A DNA stretch of 13,802 bases from Acidobacteriaceae bacterium (lineage in GTDB: Bacteria; Acidobacteriota; Terriglobia; Terriglobales; Acidobacteriaceae). Where the stretch lies: positions 542 to 14,343 of the forward strand of contig PLKY01000258.1 of NCBI GenBank assembly GCA_003140785.1, in the 5' to 3' direction. How positions within the stretch are numbered: position 1 is the stretch's first letter; the number at the start of each line of letters is the position of its first letter. The notes below the pieces were generated by a model that saw only the letters and a list, made by a program, of their open reading frames with translations, was not told the DNA's origin and did not search any database. Below, piece by piece: positions 1 to 6,156 of the stretch. Both the position numbers and the translations under genes were made by a program.

Positions 1-729
1 GCGGAATTTCGGCTCCATCTCCGTATCGACAATGCGGATCGAAGGCTGACGCCCTATGGGCGGCGGCTGGGACTGATCAATGATGAGGCATGGGCGGAAT
101 ACGAGCGGAAGCAGGCGCGGATGGCTGCACTAAAGCGCATTCTGGTCTCTGGTAAAGTGGATGCTGCTCGATTGGAGTCGTCAGGATTCGGCGATCTGAC
201 GGCGACAGCGGGATCGACCTGGGCCCAACTACTGAAGCGGCCTGAGGTGACAATTGAGCCTGTGCTGGCTGCGCTGCGGGGGGTGCTGGAGTCTGAAGGG
301 ATATTGGCCGATTTCGCACGGATTGGGGAAGGCTGCGGTCTCCCACCCTTGCGCCAGAACGAAAACGCAAGGATGGGGCACGGAGCATTTGAGGTTGCGA
401 CCGCAGGGGCCGGAGAGGAAGCGCGCGTGATGCGGGCGGCTCGACGGAACGAGGCGCGGGCGGTGGAAACGGAGATCAAATTTGCCGGTTATCTCGACCA
501 GCAGAAGAAATCGATCGAGAAGCTGAAGGCGGCCGAGGCAGTGACGATTCCCGAGTGGATCGAGTACGGCACAATCAGCGGACTGTCGCGCGAGATGCGG
601 GAGACGCTGGAGCGGGTGCGCCCCAGCACGATCGGGCAGGCAAGCAGGATTCCCGGCGTGACGCCGGCGGCGCTGTCGCTGGTGCATGTGTCGATTCGGG
701 TGCAGGGAGCAGCGCGGCTGGCAAGCTAG
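1..729 (+). CDS. mnmG: tRNA uridine-5-carboxymethylaminomethyl(34) synthesis enzyme MnmG, C-terminal part
   Basis: The gene is cut by the left edge of the window; the frame is open from base 1 to the TAG at 727-729, giving the last 242 residues. MnmG, with MnmE, installs the (carboxymethyl)aminomethyl group on U34 of certain tRNAs, using FAD and a folate-derived carbon. The visible part begins in the conserved AEFRLHLRIDNADRRLTPYG segment (family: SRAEYRLLLRxDNADxRLT) and includes the C-terminal helical domain that contacts MnmE and tRNA: IKFAGYLDQQKKSIEKLK, then IPEWIEYGTISGLSREM, then the hallmark RPSTIGQASRIPGVTPAAL. The FAD-binding N-terminal half lies outside the window. The reading frame is intact and the C-terminus has the normal family length, so the gene looks functional. 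An ATG at 121 is internal and is not the start. A degraded copy of the same 3' end lies near 2896-2998. Confidence 0.95.
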   Translation, partial: AEFRLHLRIDNADRRLTPYGRRLGLINDEAWAEYERKQARMAALKRILVSGKVDAARLESSGFGDLTATAGSTWAQLLKRPEVTIEPVLAALRGVLESEGILADFARIGEGCGLPPLRQNENARMGHGAFEVATAGAGEEARVMRAARRNEARAVETEIKFAGYLDQQKKSIEKLKAAEAVTIPEWIEYGTISGLSREMRETLERVRPSTIGQASRIPGVTPAALSLVHVSIRVQGAARLAS

Positions 730-798
730 CGAATCTCAAAGTCTGCGAGTTCACGCACGGGCCGAAAAATGCAAGCCGGAATCAAAGAGAAGTGAGCC

Positions 799-2745
799 TC
801 ACGCTGCGTAGTCCTGCGGCAGGTCTGTCAGATGGAACTGCTCCACCATGCCCTCCAGAGTTTTCGCGGTGCCCAACAGTTCTGTTGTTGCTGCCACCAC
901 CTGTTCGGCGCCGCGGGAGCTTTCTTTTGCACTCGTCGCCACTTGATGGATGGTCTCGCTCACCGAGTTGGCGGCGTCTGTTTCGTGATTGGCCGCTTGA
1001 GCAATCTGGTCTAACCTCCCGTCCACTTCGATGACCATTTCGACAATTCGTTCGAAGGTGCTGTTGAGGCTGGCTACATTCTCTGCTCCTTCGGCGGCCC
1101 GCTTGCAGGCGGAGTCCACGTCGCTGGCGGTTTGTTCGGTCTCATTGGTGATGCCGCCGATCAGCGCGGCCACCTGACGCGTGGCCTCGGCGGTTCGTTC
1201 AGCCAGGCGGCGAACCTCGCCTGCCACAACGGCAAATCCGCGCCCATGCTCCCCGGCCCGTGCGGCTTCGATAGAGGCATTCAAAGCCAGCAAGTTGGTG
1301 CCAGCGGCAATCTCTTCGATAACGCCGACGATGGAGCCGATTTGTTTTGCATGCTCGCTCAAGGTGGCGATACGGCTTACGCTCTGCTGCGTGTCGTGGG
1401 ACAGTCCTTCGATATGCTTGACCGCGGAAGAGACCAACTCGCCTCCGTGGCGGGCCGCATCTGCGGCAGCGCGCGCTTGTTTTGAGGCGTCGAAAGTGTG
1501 GCTGGAGATGGTGGCGATGTCGCGGGAGAGTTGTGCGACTGCCTCAGCGGCATTTCCAGCGCTTTGACTTTGCTCGGCCATGCGCATGACCACGCTGTCC
1601 GAGATCGTGCGAATCTGATCAGACTGGGAGGTGGTGGCCGCCGAGCCGTCGCGCACTTGAAGCAGAGCTTTCCGCAAACGGAGGACGAACTGGTTAAAGC
1701 TCGTTGCCAGTGCACCGATTTCGTCGCCGCGACGGGTCTCCAACAAAGTATTCAGATCGGCGTTATCCAGCCGCCGGGCGAGCTCGCACACTGGACGGAG
1801 CACGAGCCGGTTCATCAGGATCAGCTGCAGCACGATGATGAGACCGACCAGAGTGCCGGTTTCTGCGGCCAACATCGTCAGGGTTTTCGCCAGCCGTTTT
1901 GTCACGTCGGATACCGGATAGGCGGTCAGGACCCTATACCCCCAGGCTGGATAGCTGTCCTCGTGCATCACCCATCCATTCGGATGTTCGCGCAGCTGCT
2001 CCAGCTCTTCGTCGGAGACCTGTTTGCCATGAAAGACTACGAGGCCCGATGGCTTAAGCAGCGCTACAAAGCCGTGATCCAGAATGGTGGCTTCCTCAAT
2101 ACTCTTGCCCAGTGCGTTGACCGAATCGAGCCGGTAGCCCGTGTACCAAGCACCCACAAGCTTGCCTGTGGCATCTGGCATCGGCACGTAGCTGGTGGTG
2201 TAGGGGACACGCAGAATGTCGACCACGCCGTGGAACGACTGCCCTCGGGTCAATGCGGCAAAGGCCTTCCCTTTCGGATCGAGCACGGTGCCTACGGCAC
2301 GCGATCCGTCCGGTTTGAGGACATTGGTCGTTATGCGGATAAAGTTGGTTCCGTCCCAGGCAAAGAGCGTCGCTGTGCCGCCTGCCAATTCTTTCACATG
2401 GTCCACCATAGCGAAGTTCAATACCTGCGATTCCTTTCCAAGGTGAAGATCGGGGACCGTCTTGCCCGCGACGGCGGCCTCGCCCTTCACGGAGGGCGTT
2501 CCCTTTAGACGGCTCTGGTTTTCGAGAATGCGCATGGCGCTCTCGACTTGTGCGCCGGTAAGCTGATCGATGTTCGCAATCCGGCTGATTGCCACCGCTG
2601 ATTGGCGCAAAGCCTCCTGCGCCGCCTCTTGATGGGTTCGAGCCGAAAAGAAGAACCAGGTAAAGGCGCCGAAGACGATGCAGATGACGGACACTAACAG
2701 CAGCGTGGAAACCGCCAGGCGCATGCCCAGTGAAGAGTGCTTCAT
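799..2745 (-). CDS. methyl-accepting chemotaxis protein with periplasmic Cache-type sensor domain
   Basis: Transmembrane chemoreceptor of 648 residues that would pass ligand or energy signals to CheA/CheW. In order: TM1 (about 8-33), a periplasmic region of about 260 residues resembling Cache_3/Cache_2 sensors (aromatic-rich core around 125-205, with GAWYTGYRLDS near 199-208), TM2 (about 291-315), HAMP (about 315-370), and a long methylation/signalling coiled coil. The hairpin tip (about 477-515) contains NLLALNASIEAARAGEHGRG followed by FAVVAGEVRRLAERT, the universal receptor tip. No C-terminal CheR-tethering pentapeptide is seen; the protein ends in DLPQDYAA. The ATG at 2745 is chosen because it puts a basic residue directly before TM1 and follows an AGGAAAGGGG Shine-Dalgarno-like run. 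An upstream in-frame start at 2799 would add 18 polar residues. No che genes are nearby, so this is an orphan receptor. The ligand cannot be read from the sequence. Confidence 0.93.
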   Translation of the reverse strand: MKHSSLGMRLAVSTLLLVSVICIVFGAFTWFFFSARTHQEAAQEALRQSAVAISRIANIDQLTGAQVESAMRILENQSRLKGTPSVKGEAAVAGKTVPDLHLGKESQVLNFAMVDHVKELAGGTATLFAWDGTNFIRITTNVLKPDGSRAVGTVLDPKGKAFAALTRGQSFHGVVDILRVPYTTSYVPMPDATGKLVGAWYTGYRLDSVNALGKSIEEATILDHGFVALLKPSGLVVFHGKQVSDEELEQLREHPNGWVMHEDSYPAWGYRVLTAYPVSDVTKRLAKTLTMLAAETGTLVGLIIVLQLILMNRLVLRPVCELARRLDNADLNTLLETRRGDEIGALATSFNQFVLRLRKALLQVRDGSAATTSQSDQIRTISDSVVMRMAEQSQSAGNAAEAVAQLSRDIATISSHTFDASKQARAAADAARHGGELVSSAVKHIEGLSHDTQQSVSRIATLSEHAKQIGSIVGVIEEIAAGTNLLALNASIEAARAGEHGRGFAVVAGEVRRLAERTAEATRQVAALIGGITNETEQTASDVDSACKRAAEGAENVASLNSTFERIVEMVIEVDGRLDQIAQAANHETDAANSVSETIHQVATSAKESSRGAEQVVAATTELLGTAKTLEGMVEQFHLTDLPQDYAA

Positions 2746-2806
2746 GAGGTCAAGACCCCTTTCCTCTGCCCGTGTGCTTATCCAGGAAAGCTGCCGCACT
2801 CCGCAC

Positions 2807-2822
2807 AGGTTCTTAAGAACCT
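2807..2822. promoter_or_regulatory. perfect 16-bp palindrome upstream of the chemoreceptor gene
   Basis: AGGTTCTTAAGAACCT is its own reverse complement over all 16 bases and lies 61 bp upstream of the chosen chemoreceptor start. Looser outer arms, CTGCCG (2791-2796) and CGGCAG (2825-2830), flank it. Its symmetry and location suggest an operator for a dimeric regulator, but the cognate protein is not identifiable and no clear -35/-10 pair was found. Confidence 0.45.
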
Positions 2823-2895
2823 ATCGGCAGCGGAAGGGGCCGCGTGATGATGGAGAGACGATCGGCGGGCAAAAGAACCTTTTTGGGAAGGAATC

Positions 2896-2998
2896 CTGCG
2901 GCAGGGGGTTCGTGGCTGCAACACTGGACAGGCTAGTCGCATTTCCGCCGTGAATCCGGTGCTCTCGTTGGTGCAGGTTTCGATTCGCGCGGGGAGCA
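2896..2998 (+). pseudogene. decayed duplicate of an mnmG 3' end
   Basis: In frame 1 the plus strand reads GQASRISAVNPVLSLVQVSI from 2926, preceded by LRQGVRGCNT. This matches the MnmG C-terminal hallmark (TIGQASRIxGVTPAALSLL) and the intact tail at 634-705. One codon is missing relative to the intact copy (NPVLSL against TPAALSL). The stretch VRGCNTGQAS looks like VRPATLGQAS with two compensating one-base shifts. Only the last 30 or so codons are recognisable; no start or catalytic domain exists, and the frame stops at 3049. DNA identity with the intact copy is only moderate, so this is an old duplication or the residue of a second mnmG rather than a recent repeat. Confidence 0.6.
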
Positions 2999-2999
2999 G

Positions 3000-3104
3000 G
3001 GCGAGCTTCCGCTTCCGCGGACTGGTCGGCTTTTTGCAAACGCTGCGGTGATTGCGCTGCCGCATGAGCAGTTGCGGCGGGTGTTGAAGAAATACAACCG
3101 ATAG
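3000..3104 (+). other. open-frame tail of unknown origin (possible gene remnant)
   Basis: Just after the mnmG remnant, another frame is open to a TAG at 3102-3104 and reads protein-like: FANAAVIALPHEQLRRVLKK, then YNR and stop. It has no credible start or ribosome binding site. It could be the last codons of a gene that once followed the duplicated mnmG end, or chance. I do not recognise a family. Confidence 0.2.
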
Positions 3105-3128
3105 TTGAGACGAGCTGGTTCTCAACCC

Positions 3129-3695
3129 TTACTGATTGGTCTTATCGCTCTTCGTGAAGAGGGGAATATGGAACGGAAGCTCCGCGTTCGACTGCTTCTT
3201 GCTTTTGGTGGTTGCGTTAGTGCGGAGCGAAGTGCGTTGCGAATTGATGCACGACCATCCGCCTCGCAGGCGTTCGAAGACATGCGTGAAAACGCCTTTT
3301 TCATCCACAGGGCCACCGTTCGCCGCTTTGTGGTGGAGTAAGTACGTGCCGTTGGCCACAGCGGTGTCGCCCAGCAGGCGGACGGTGATCACTTTCTGGT
3401 CCAAGTGCAGCGTCTTATCTTCGCCGCCAATGAGATCGGCCAGCTGCTGATTGCGCGTGGTAATATCACCGTTTGCCGATACGTCGACAAAAAGAGGCGA
3501 CAAGACGAGCTCGAGGCCGTACTGATCGCGCATGTTGATCGCGTTGGACCAGTTGTCTTCAATTCTCTGGAATTGAGTGATCTCGGGCGATGTGGTCGAG
3601 GTGACGGCGACGGGGGTGGTGGCCGCAGCGGGGCTCTGAGCAATCGCAGGAATGGAAAGAAGAACAACAGAAAAACAAACCGCAATCCGAATCAT
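3129..3695 (-). CDS. secreted NTF2-like / DUF4440-type protein
   Basis: A 188-residue protein with a clear Sec signal peptide (hydrophobic segment about 4-17, cleavage expected after the alanine in AIA-Q near residue 19), so it is probably periplasmic or exported. After a Ser/Thr/Pro/Ala linker, residues about 38-155 look like one NTF2-like domain of the DUF4440/SnoaL class: an N-terminal helix (ITQFQRIEDNWSNAINMRD), a LFVDVSANGD turn, alternating strands (KVITVRLLGDTAVANGTYLL) and a final GGWSCINSQRTSL strand. Such domains bind small hydrophobic ligands or act as non-catalytic scaffolds; no catalytic residues can be assigned. The basic tail of about 35 residues beyond the domain is probably disordered. 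It lies downstream of the Crp/Fnr-type gene on the same strand (83 bp gap) and may be cotranscribed with it. Function unknown. Confidence 0.82.
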   Translation of the reverse strand: MIRIAVCFSVVLLSIPAIAQSPAAATTPVAVTSTTSPEITQFQRIEDNWSNAINMRDQYGLELVLSPLFVDVSANGDITTRNQQLADLIGGEDKTLHLDQKVITVRLLGDTAVANGTYLLHHKAANGGPVDEKGVFTHVFERLRGGWSCINSQRTSLRTNATTKSKKQSNAELPFHIPLFTKSDKTNQ

Positions 3696-3778
3696 AGGTA
3701 GGACGAACTCCCAGTCTTCATCATATCTCTTGGACTTTGGGGGGCGGCTCGGGGAAGCGGCAAAAGAGCCAGCCTAAG

Positions 3779-4531
3779 CTAGTTCAGCATTTGCAGCTGC
3801 TGAGGCTGAATCACCGTAACCAGCGCGTCCTCGATCATGATCCAGCCGTCCTTTCGAAACTGACCCAAAGTGCGCGTTACTGTTTCCCTAGTTGTGCAGG
3901 CCATGGAAGCCATCTCTTCGTGGGTCAGCAGCAGCGGAAAGCGGAACGCCCCTCCGTCGAGATTTTCTCCGATCTGGTGCCCCAGCTCAAGCAGCAAGCG
4001 CCCAAGCCGCCCCGCAACGGTCTCGGCCAGCGAAATGCGGCATGCATCCTGCAAGGCAAAGCGATACTCCTGGCAAATGCACTGCACGGCGTGCATCTGG
4101 GCTTCCTTGTGGCTGCGCAGGAAGTTGAGAAATCGCTCCCGCTCGACGGGCCGAAGCTGCGCGGGCGTCAGGGATTCTGCCGAGACTTCGTAGATGCCAT
4201 GCGCGAGGACGGCATATAGGCCAAGAACGGAGCCGGGTCCTGCGACGCGAACGATCATCTGGCGGTCTTGCGGACGTCCGGCAGTCAGCTTGAGGTAGCC
4301 CCCGCAAATCAGGTAGAGACAGCGCGCTTCCTCGCCCTGTGTAAACAGAGGAGCCTGGGCTGGAAGCGAAATTGTGCTGGTGACCAATTCGAGGTCGGCG
4401 AGTACGGCACTGCCAAGCGAGCAAAACCAACCGGGACGGCGATGCGCACAGGCCGCACAGCCCACGGGCGCTTGCCTGGAGCCATTCTTGTGCTTTCTTT
4501 GGATGCTCACCGGAAACTCTGCGTCCGCCAT
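3779..4531 (-). CDS. Crp/Fnr-family transcriptional regulator with N-terminal cysteine cluster
   Basis: A 250-residue regulator with a cyclic-nucleotide-binding-type beta-roll (about 45-135), a dimerisation helix (about 136-175) and a winged helix-turn-helix (about 175-245). The recognition helix reads TTRETVTRTLGQF (213-225): R216-E217 and R220 match the R-E-T-V-G-R reading head of E. coli CRP, predicting a TGTGA half-site rather than the TTGAT site of FNR. The phosphate-cassette residues that bind cAMP in CRP (GEL...RS) are absent (GLYAVLAHGIYEVSAE), so cAMP is unlikely to be the ligand. Near the N-terminus, C25-x2-C28-x8-C37 resembles an Fe-S, redox or metal centre, but no cysteine sits where FNR has its fourth ligand (C122). 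The start at 4531 is preferred; an in-frame GTG at 4696 would add 55 low-complexity residues and would overlap a CRP-like box. It is divergent from the cytochrome cluster. Confidence 0.92.
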   Translation of the reverse strand: MADAEFPVSIQRKHKNGSRQAPVGCAACAHRRPGWFCSLGSAVLADLELVTSTISLPAQAPLFTQGEEARCLYLICGGYLKLTAGRPQDRQMIVRVAGPGSVLGLYAVLAHGIYEVSAESLTPAQLRPVERERFLNFLRSHKEAQMHAVQCICQEYRFALQDACRISLAETVAGRLGRLLLELGHQIGENLDGGAFRFPLLLTHEEMASMACTTRETVTRTLGQFRKDGWIMIEDALVTVIQPQQLQMLN

Positions 4532-4636
4532 CACTTTGCCCCGTCTGCCGCCGACGAAAGGCTTCCGGCCTCCTGTGGCGGCCCGCTCAGCGGCAGGATG
4601 GCTGCTGAGGTGAAACTCTACGGCCTCGGGAAAGAG

Positions 4637-4718
4637 ACTTTTCGCTTCTTTTGAGTTTGTCGCATGGTGCGATGCAACGGATGTGATGGGCCTCACGTGT
4701 CTTCGCGTGGCGAAAAGT
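4637..4718. promoter_or_regulatory. 9-bp inverted repeat enclosing operator-like palindromes
   Basis: ACTTTTCGC (4637-4645) is repeated in inverted form as GCGAAAAGT (4710-4718). Inside lie a second dyad, TCGCA-TGG-TGCGA (4660-4672), and the upstream TGTGA-N6-TCACG box. This dense symmetry lies 106-187 bp upstream of the regulator start and probably marks its promoter/operator region. No convincing -10/-35 was identified on the minus strand. Confidence 0.35.
4682..4697. promoter_or_regulatory. CRP-like box 1 (TGTGA-N6-TCACG)
   Basis: The 16-bp sequence TGTGATGGGCCTCACG has a perfect TGTGA half-site and four of five bases in the opposite half. It lies 151 bp upstream of the regulator start and fits the RETVTR recognition helix of that protein. 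Likely role: autoregulation of the regulator gene, possibly with action at a distance on the divergent cytochrome operon. Confidence 0.5.
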
Positions 4719-4878
4719 GAATGTCGGGTCTCGGGAGCAGGCTTTTGCTTCCCTGCATTCGGATTCGAACGCAGCTTCGGAACTGGGAGTGATGAGCGCT
4801 ACTTTTGCGTCGTATGACGTCTCCCGCAGGTCCAGCAAATTAAAGGAATTGGCTCGCGGTTCGCCAACCTGCGCGATA

Positions 4879-4894
4879 TGTGATGAAGGTCACC
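4879..4894. promoter_or_regulatory. CRP-like box 2 (TGTGA-N6-TCACC), class II position
   Basis: TGTGATGAAGGTCACC has one perfect half-site and four of five bases in the other. Its dyad centre (4886.5) lies 41.5 bp upstream of base 4928, the start point predicted from the TAGGAT -10 element at 4916-4921. That is the canonical spacing of an activator overlapping the -35 region. It is the best candidate site for activation of the decaheme-cytochrome operon by the divergent regulator. Confidence 0.55.
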
Positions 4895-4915
4895 GAAACC
4901 AAACTACGAAAGACG

Positions 4916-4921
4916 TAGGAT
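4916..4921 (+). promoter_or_regulatory. candidate -10 element of the cytochrome operon
   Basis: TAGGAT matches the TATAAT consensus at four of six positions and spans -12 to -7 for a start near 4928. No good -35 hexamer is visible at the right distance because CRP-like box 2 occupies that place, as expected for an activator-dependent promoter. The leader would be about 142 nt. Confidence 0.35.
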
Positions 4922-5069
4922 GCAGCGCATGAGGTGATGCTCCGCACAAAGAGCACCATCGAATCAGTGAGCCCACGAAACCTGCCGGAGTTCATGGCTA
5001 CAACGCCAACTGCAGACCCCGGGCGAGCTGATTTGAAGGCGGCAACGAGAGCACCCAAGGTGGTATTTG

Positions 5070-6035
5070 ATGCATATAGAAGGGCCAGTAAGGCGATTCC
5101 TGATTGATACGGCTTCGAAGAGATTTTCGGGGCTCCGGGTTTGTTCCATGCTGTTGTTGGGCATGAGCGTGCTTTGCGCCACGGCGATGGCTGCTCCGGC
5201 AAAGGGAGATAAACCGGCCGGTGCTGAGGCAAAGCAGACCGATTCCAGCCAGTTTGTGGGCTCCGAGACGTGCGCGACCTGCCACGAGGAAGCCGCGAAG
5301 AAGTTTGCGGACAATCCGCACAGCAAGATCGCGGAGATGCACGGCAAGGCTGGGGCGAGCTGCGAGAGCTGCCATGGTCCAGGCAAGGCGCACGTGGATG
5401 GCGGCGGGGATGTCACAAAGATATTCAACCCCGGCAAGCACTCGGCCAAAGAGGTCGACGAGACGTGCCTGAAGTGTCATGCGGGCACGCATCCGAACTT
5501 TGAGCGCTCGCCGCATGCCAAGGCGAATGTCGGCTGCACGAGCTGCCATAGTATCCACAAGAGCGAAGACAAGACAGAGCTGTTGAAGGCGTCGCAGCCC
5601 GCGCTTTGCTTCCAATGCCACAACGACGTGAAGCCGCAGTTCAGCATGCCATTCCACCACAAGGTGAACGAAGGCGCGGTGAGCTGCTCGGACTGCCACG
5701 ACCCGCACGGCACGTTCGGGAACAACAACCTGAAGACGACGGTCGATCAGAACGCGATCTGCACGAAGTGCCACACCGAGACGCGTGGGCCATTTGTCTA
5801 TGAACATGCTGCTGTGAAGGCTGAAGGATGCATGGGATGCCACACGCCGCACGGTTCACAGAATGCGCGCTTGCTGAATATGCCGAGCATCAACACGCTC
5901 TGCAATCAATGCCACAGTCGGGTTGCGAACGCTACGGTTCACGGGATGGGAGCTGGATCGGACGAGTTGGCGCCATGCACCAGCTGCCACACCTACATTC
6001 ACGGCTCGAACATGAATGCGGCATTCCTCAGGTAG
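5070..6035 (+). CDS. periplasmic decaheme cytochrome c, MtrA/DmsE/PioA type
   Basis: A 321-residue multiheme cytochrome. After a signal peptide (basic n-region, hydrophobic core about 28-41, AMA-A cleavage near 41) there are exactly ten CxxCH haem sites: CATCH, CESCH, CLKCH, CTSCH, CFQCH, CSDCH, CTKCH, CMGCH, CNQCH and CTSCH. The number, even spacing and total length match the MtrA/DmsE family (about 330 residues, ten haems). In that family the cytochrome inserts into the MtrB barrel and carries electrons across the outer membrane. The next gene encodes the expected barrel partner. ATG 5070 follows AAGGTGGT at 5057-5064 with good spacing; a TTG at 5067 is one codon earlier. The n-region of about 27 residues is long, so an internal start at 5151 (MLLLGMSV) is possible. 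Haem attachment needs the cytochrome c maturation system, not seen in this window. Confidence 0.95.
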   Translation: MHIEGPVRRFLIDTASKRFSGLRVCSMLLLGMSVLCATAMAAPAKGDKPAGAEAKQTDSSQFVGSETCATCHEEAAKKFADNPHSKIAEMHGKAGASCESCHGPGKAHVDGGGDVTKIFNPGKHSAKEVDETCLKCHAGTHPNFERSPHAKANVGCTSCHSIHKSEDKTELLKASQPALCFQCHNDVKPQFSMPFHHKVNEGAVSCSDCHDPHGTFGNNNLKTTVDQNAICTKCHTETRGPFVYEHAAVKAEGCMGCHTPHGSQNARLLNMPSINTLCNQCHSRVANATVHGMGAGSDELAPCTSCHTYIHGSNMNAAFLR

Positions 6036-6050
6036 GAGTCATGCAATCCG

Positions 6051-6079
6051 GCCGCGCTCGCCTCTGTGGAGGGCGCGGC
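6051..6079 (+). repeat. intergenic RNA hairpin between decaheme and barrel genes
   Basis: GCCGCGC (6051-6057) pairs perfectly with GCGCGGC (6073-6079). Inside, CCTC (6061-6064) pairs with GAGG (6069-6072) around a TGTG loop, with a 3-nt bulge on the left: 11 GC-rich base pairs. No T-run follows, so it is more likely an mRNA-stabilising or processing element within the operon than a terminator. Confidence 0.5.
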
Positions 6080-6156
6080 ACGGAACCGGCTCGAGCGAGA
6101 CAACGGGATCAGGATTTCGAATGAGCAAGACTGGTTTTTCTCAAGTGAGGCTTTAC

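Noticed and set aside
1498..2508. Long plus-strand open frame of 336 codons
   Set aside because: It is antisense to the chemoreceptor, whose HAMP and signalling motifs are unmistakable. The plus-strand product has no domain, is Cys/His/Gln-rich and lacks a ribosome binding site.
4532..4696. N-terminal extension of the Crp/Fnr regulator to a GTG at 4696
   Set aside because: The 55 extra residues are low-complexity and outside the family fold, and the start would overlap CRP-like box 1. The ATG at 4531 is simpler.
4932..4958. Leader hairpin TGCTC/GAGCA in the presumed 5' UTR of the decaheme gene
   Set aside because: Only five contiguous base pairs, then a mismatch; too weak to call a riboswitch or attenuator.
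4532..5069. FNR-type sites (TTGAT-N4-ATCAA) in the divergent region
   Set aside because: No TTGAT/ATCAA pair with the correct spacing was found; only TGTGA-type boxes fit.
4998..5852. Minus-strand open frame of 284 codons
   Set aside because: It is the shadow of the decaheme cytochrome gene; the plus strand carries ten ordered CxxCH motifs and a signal peptide.
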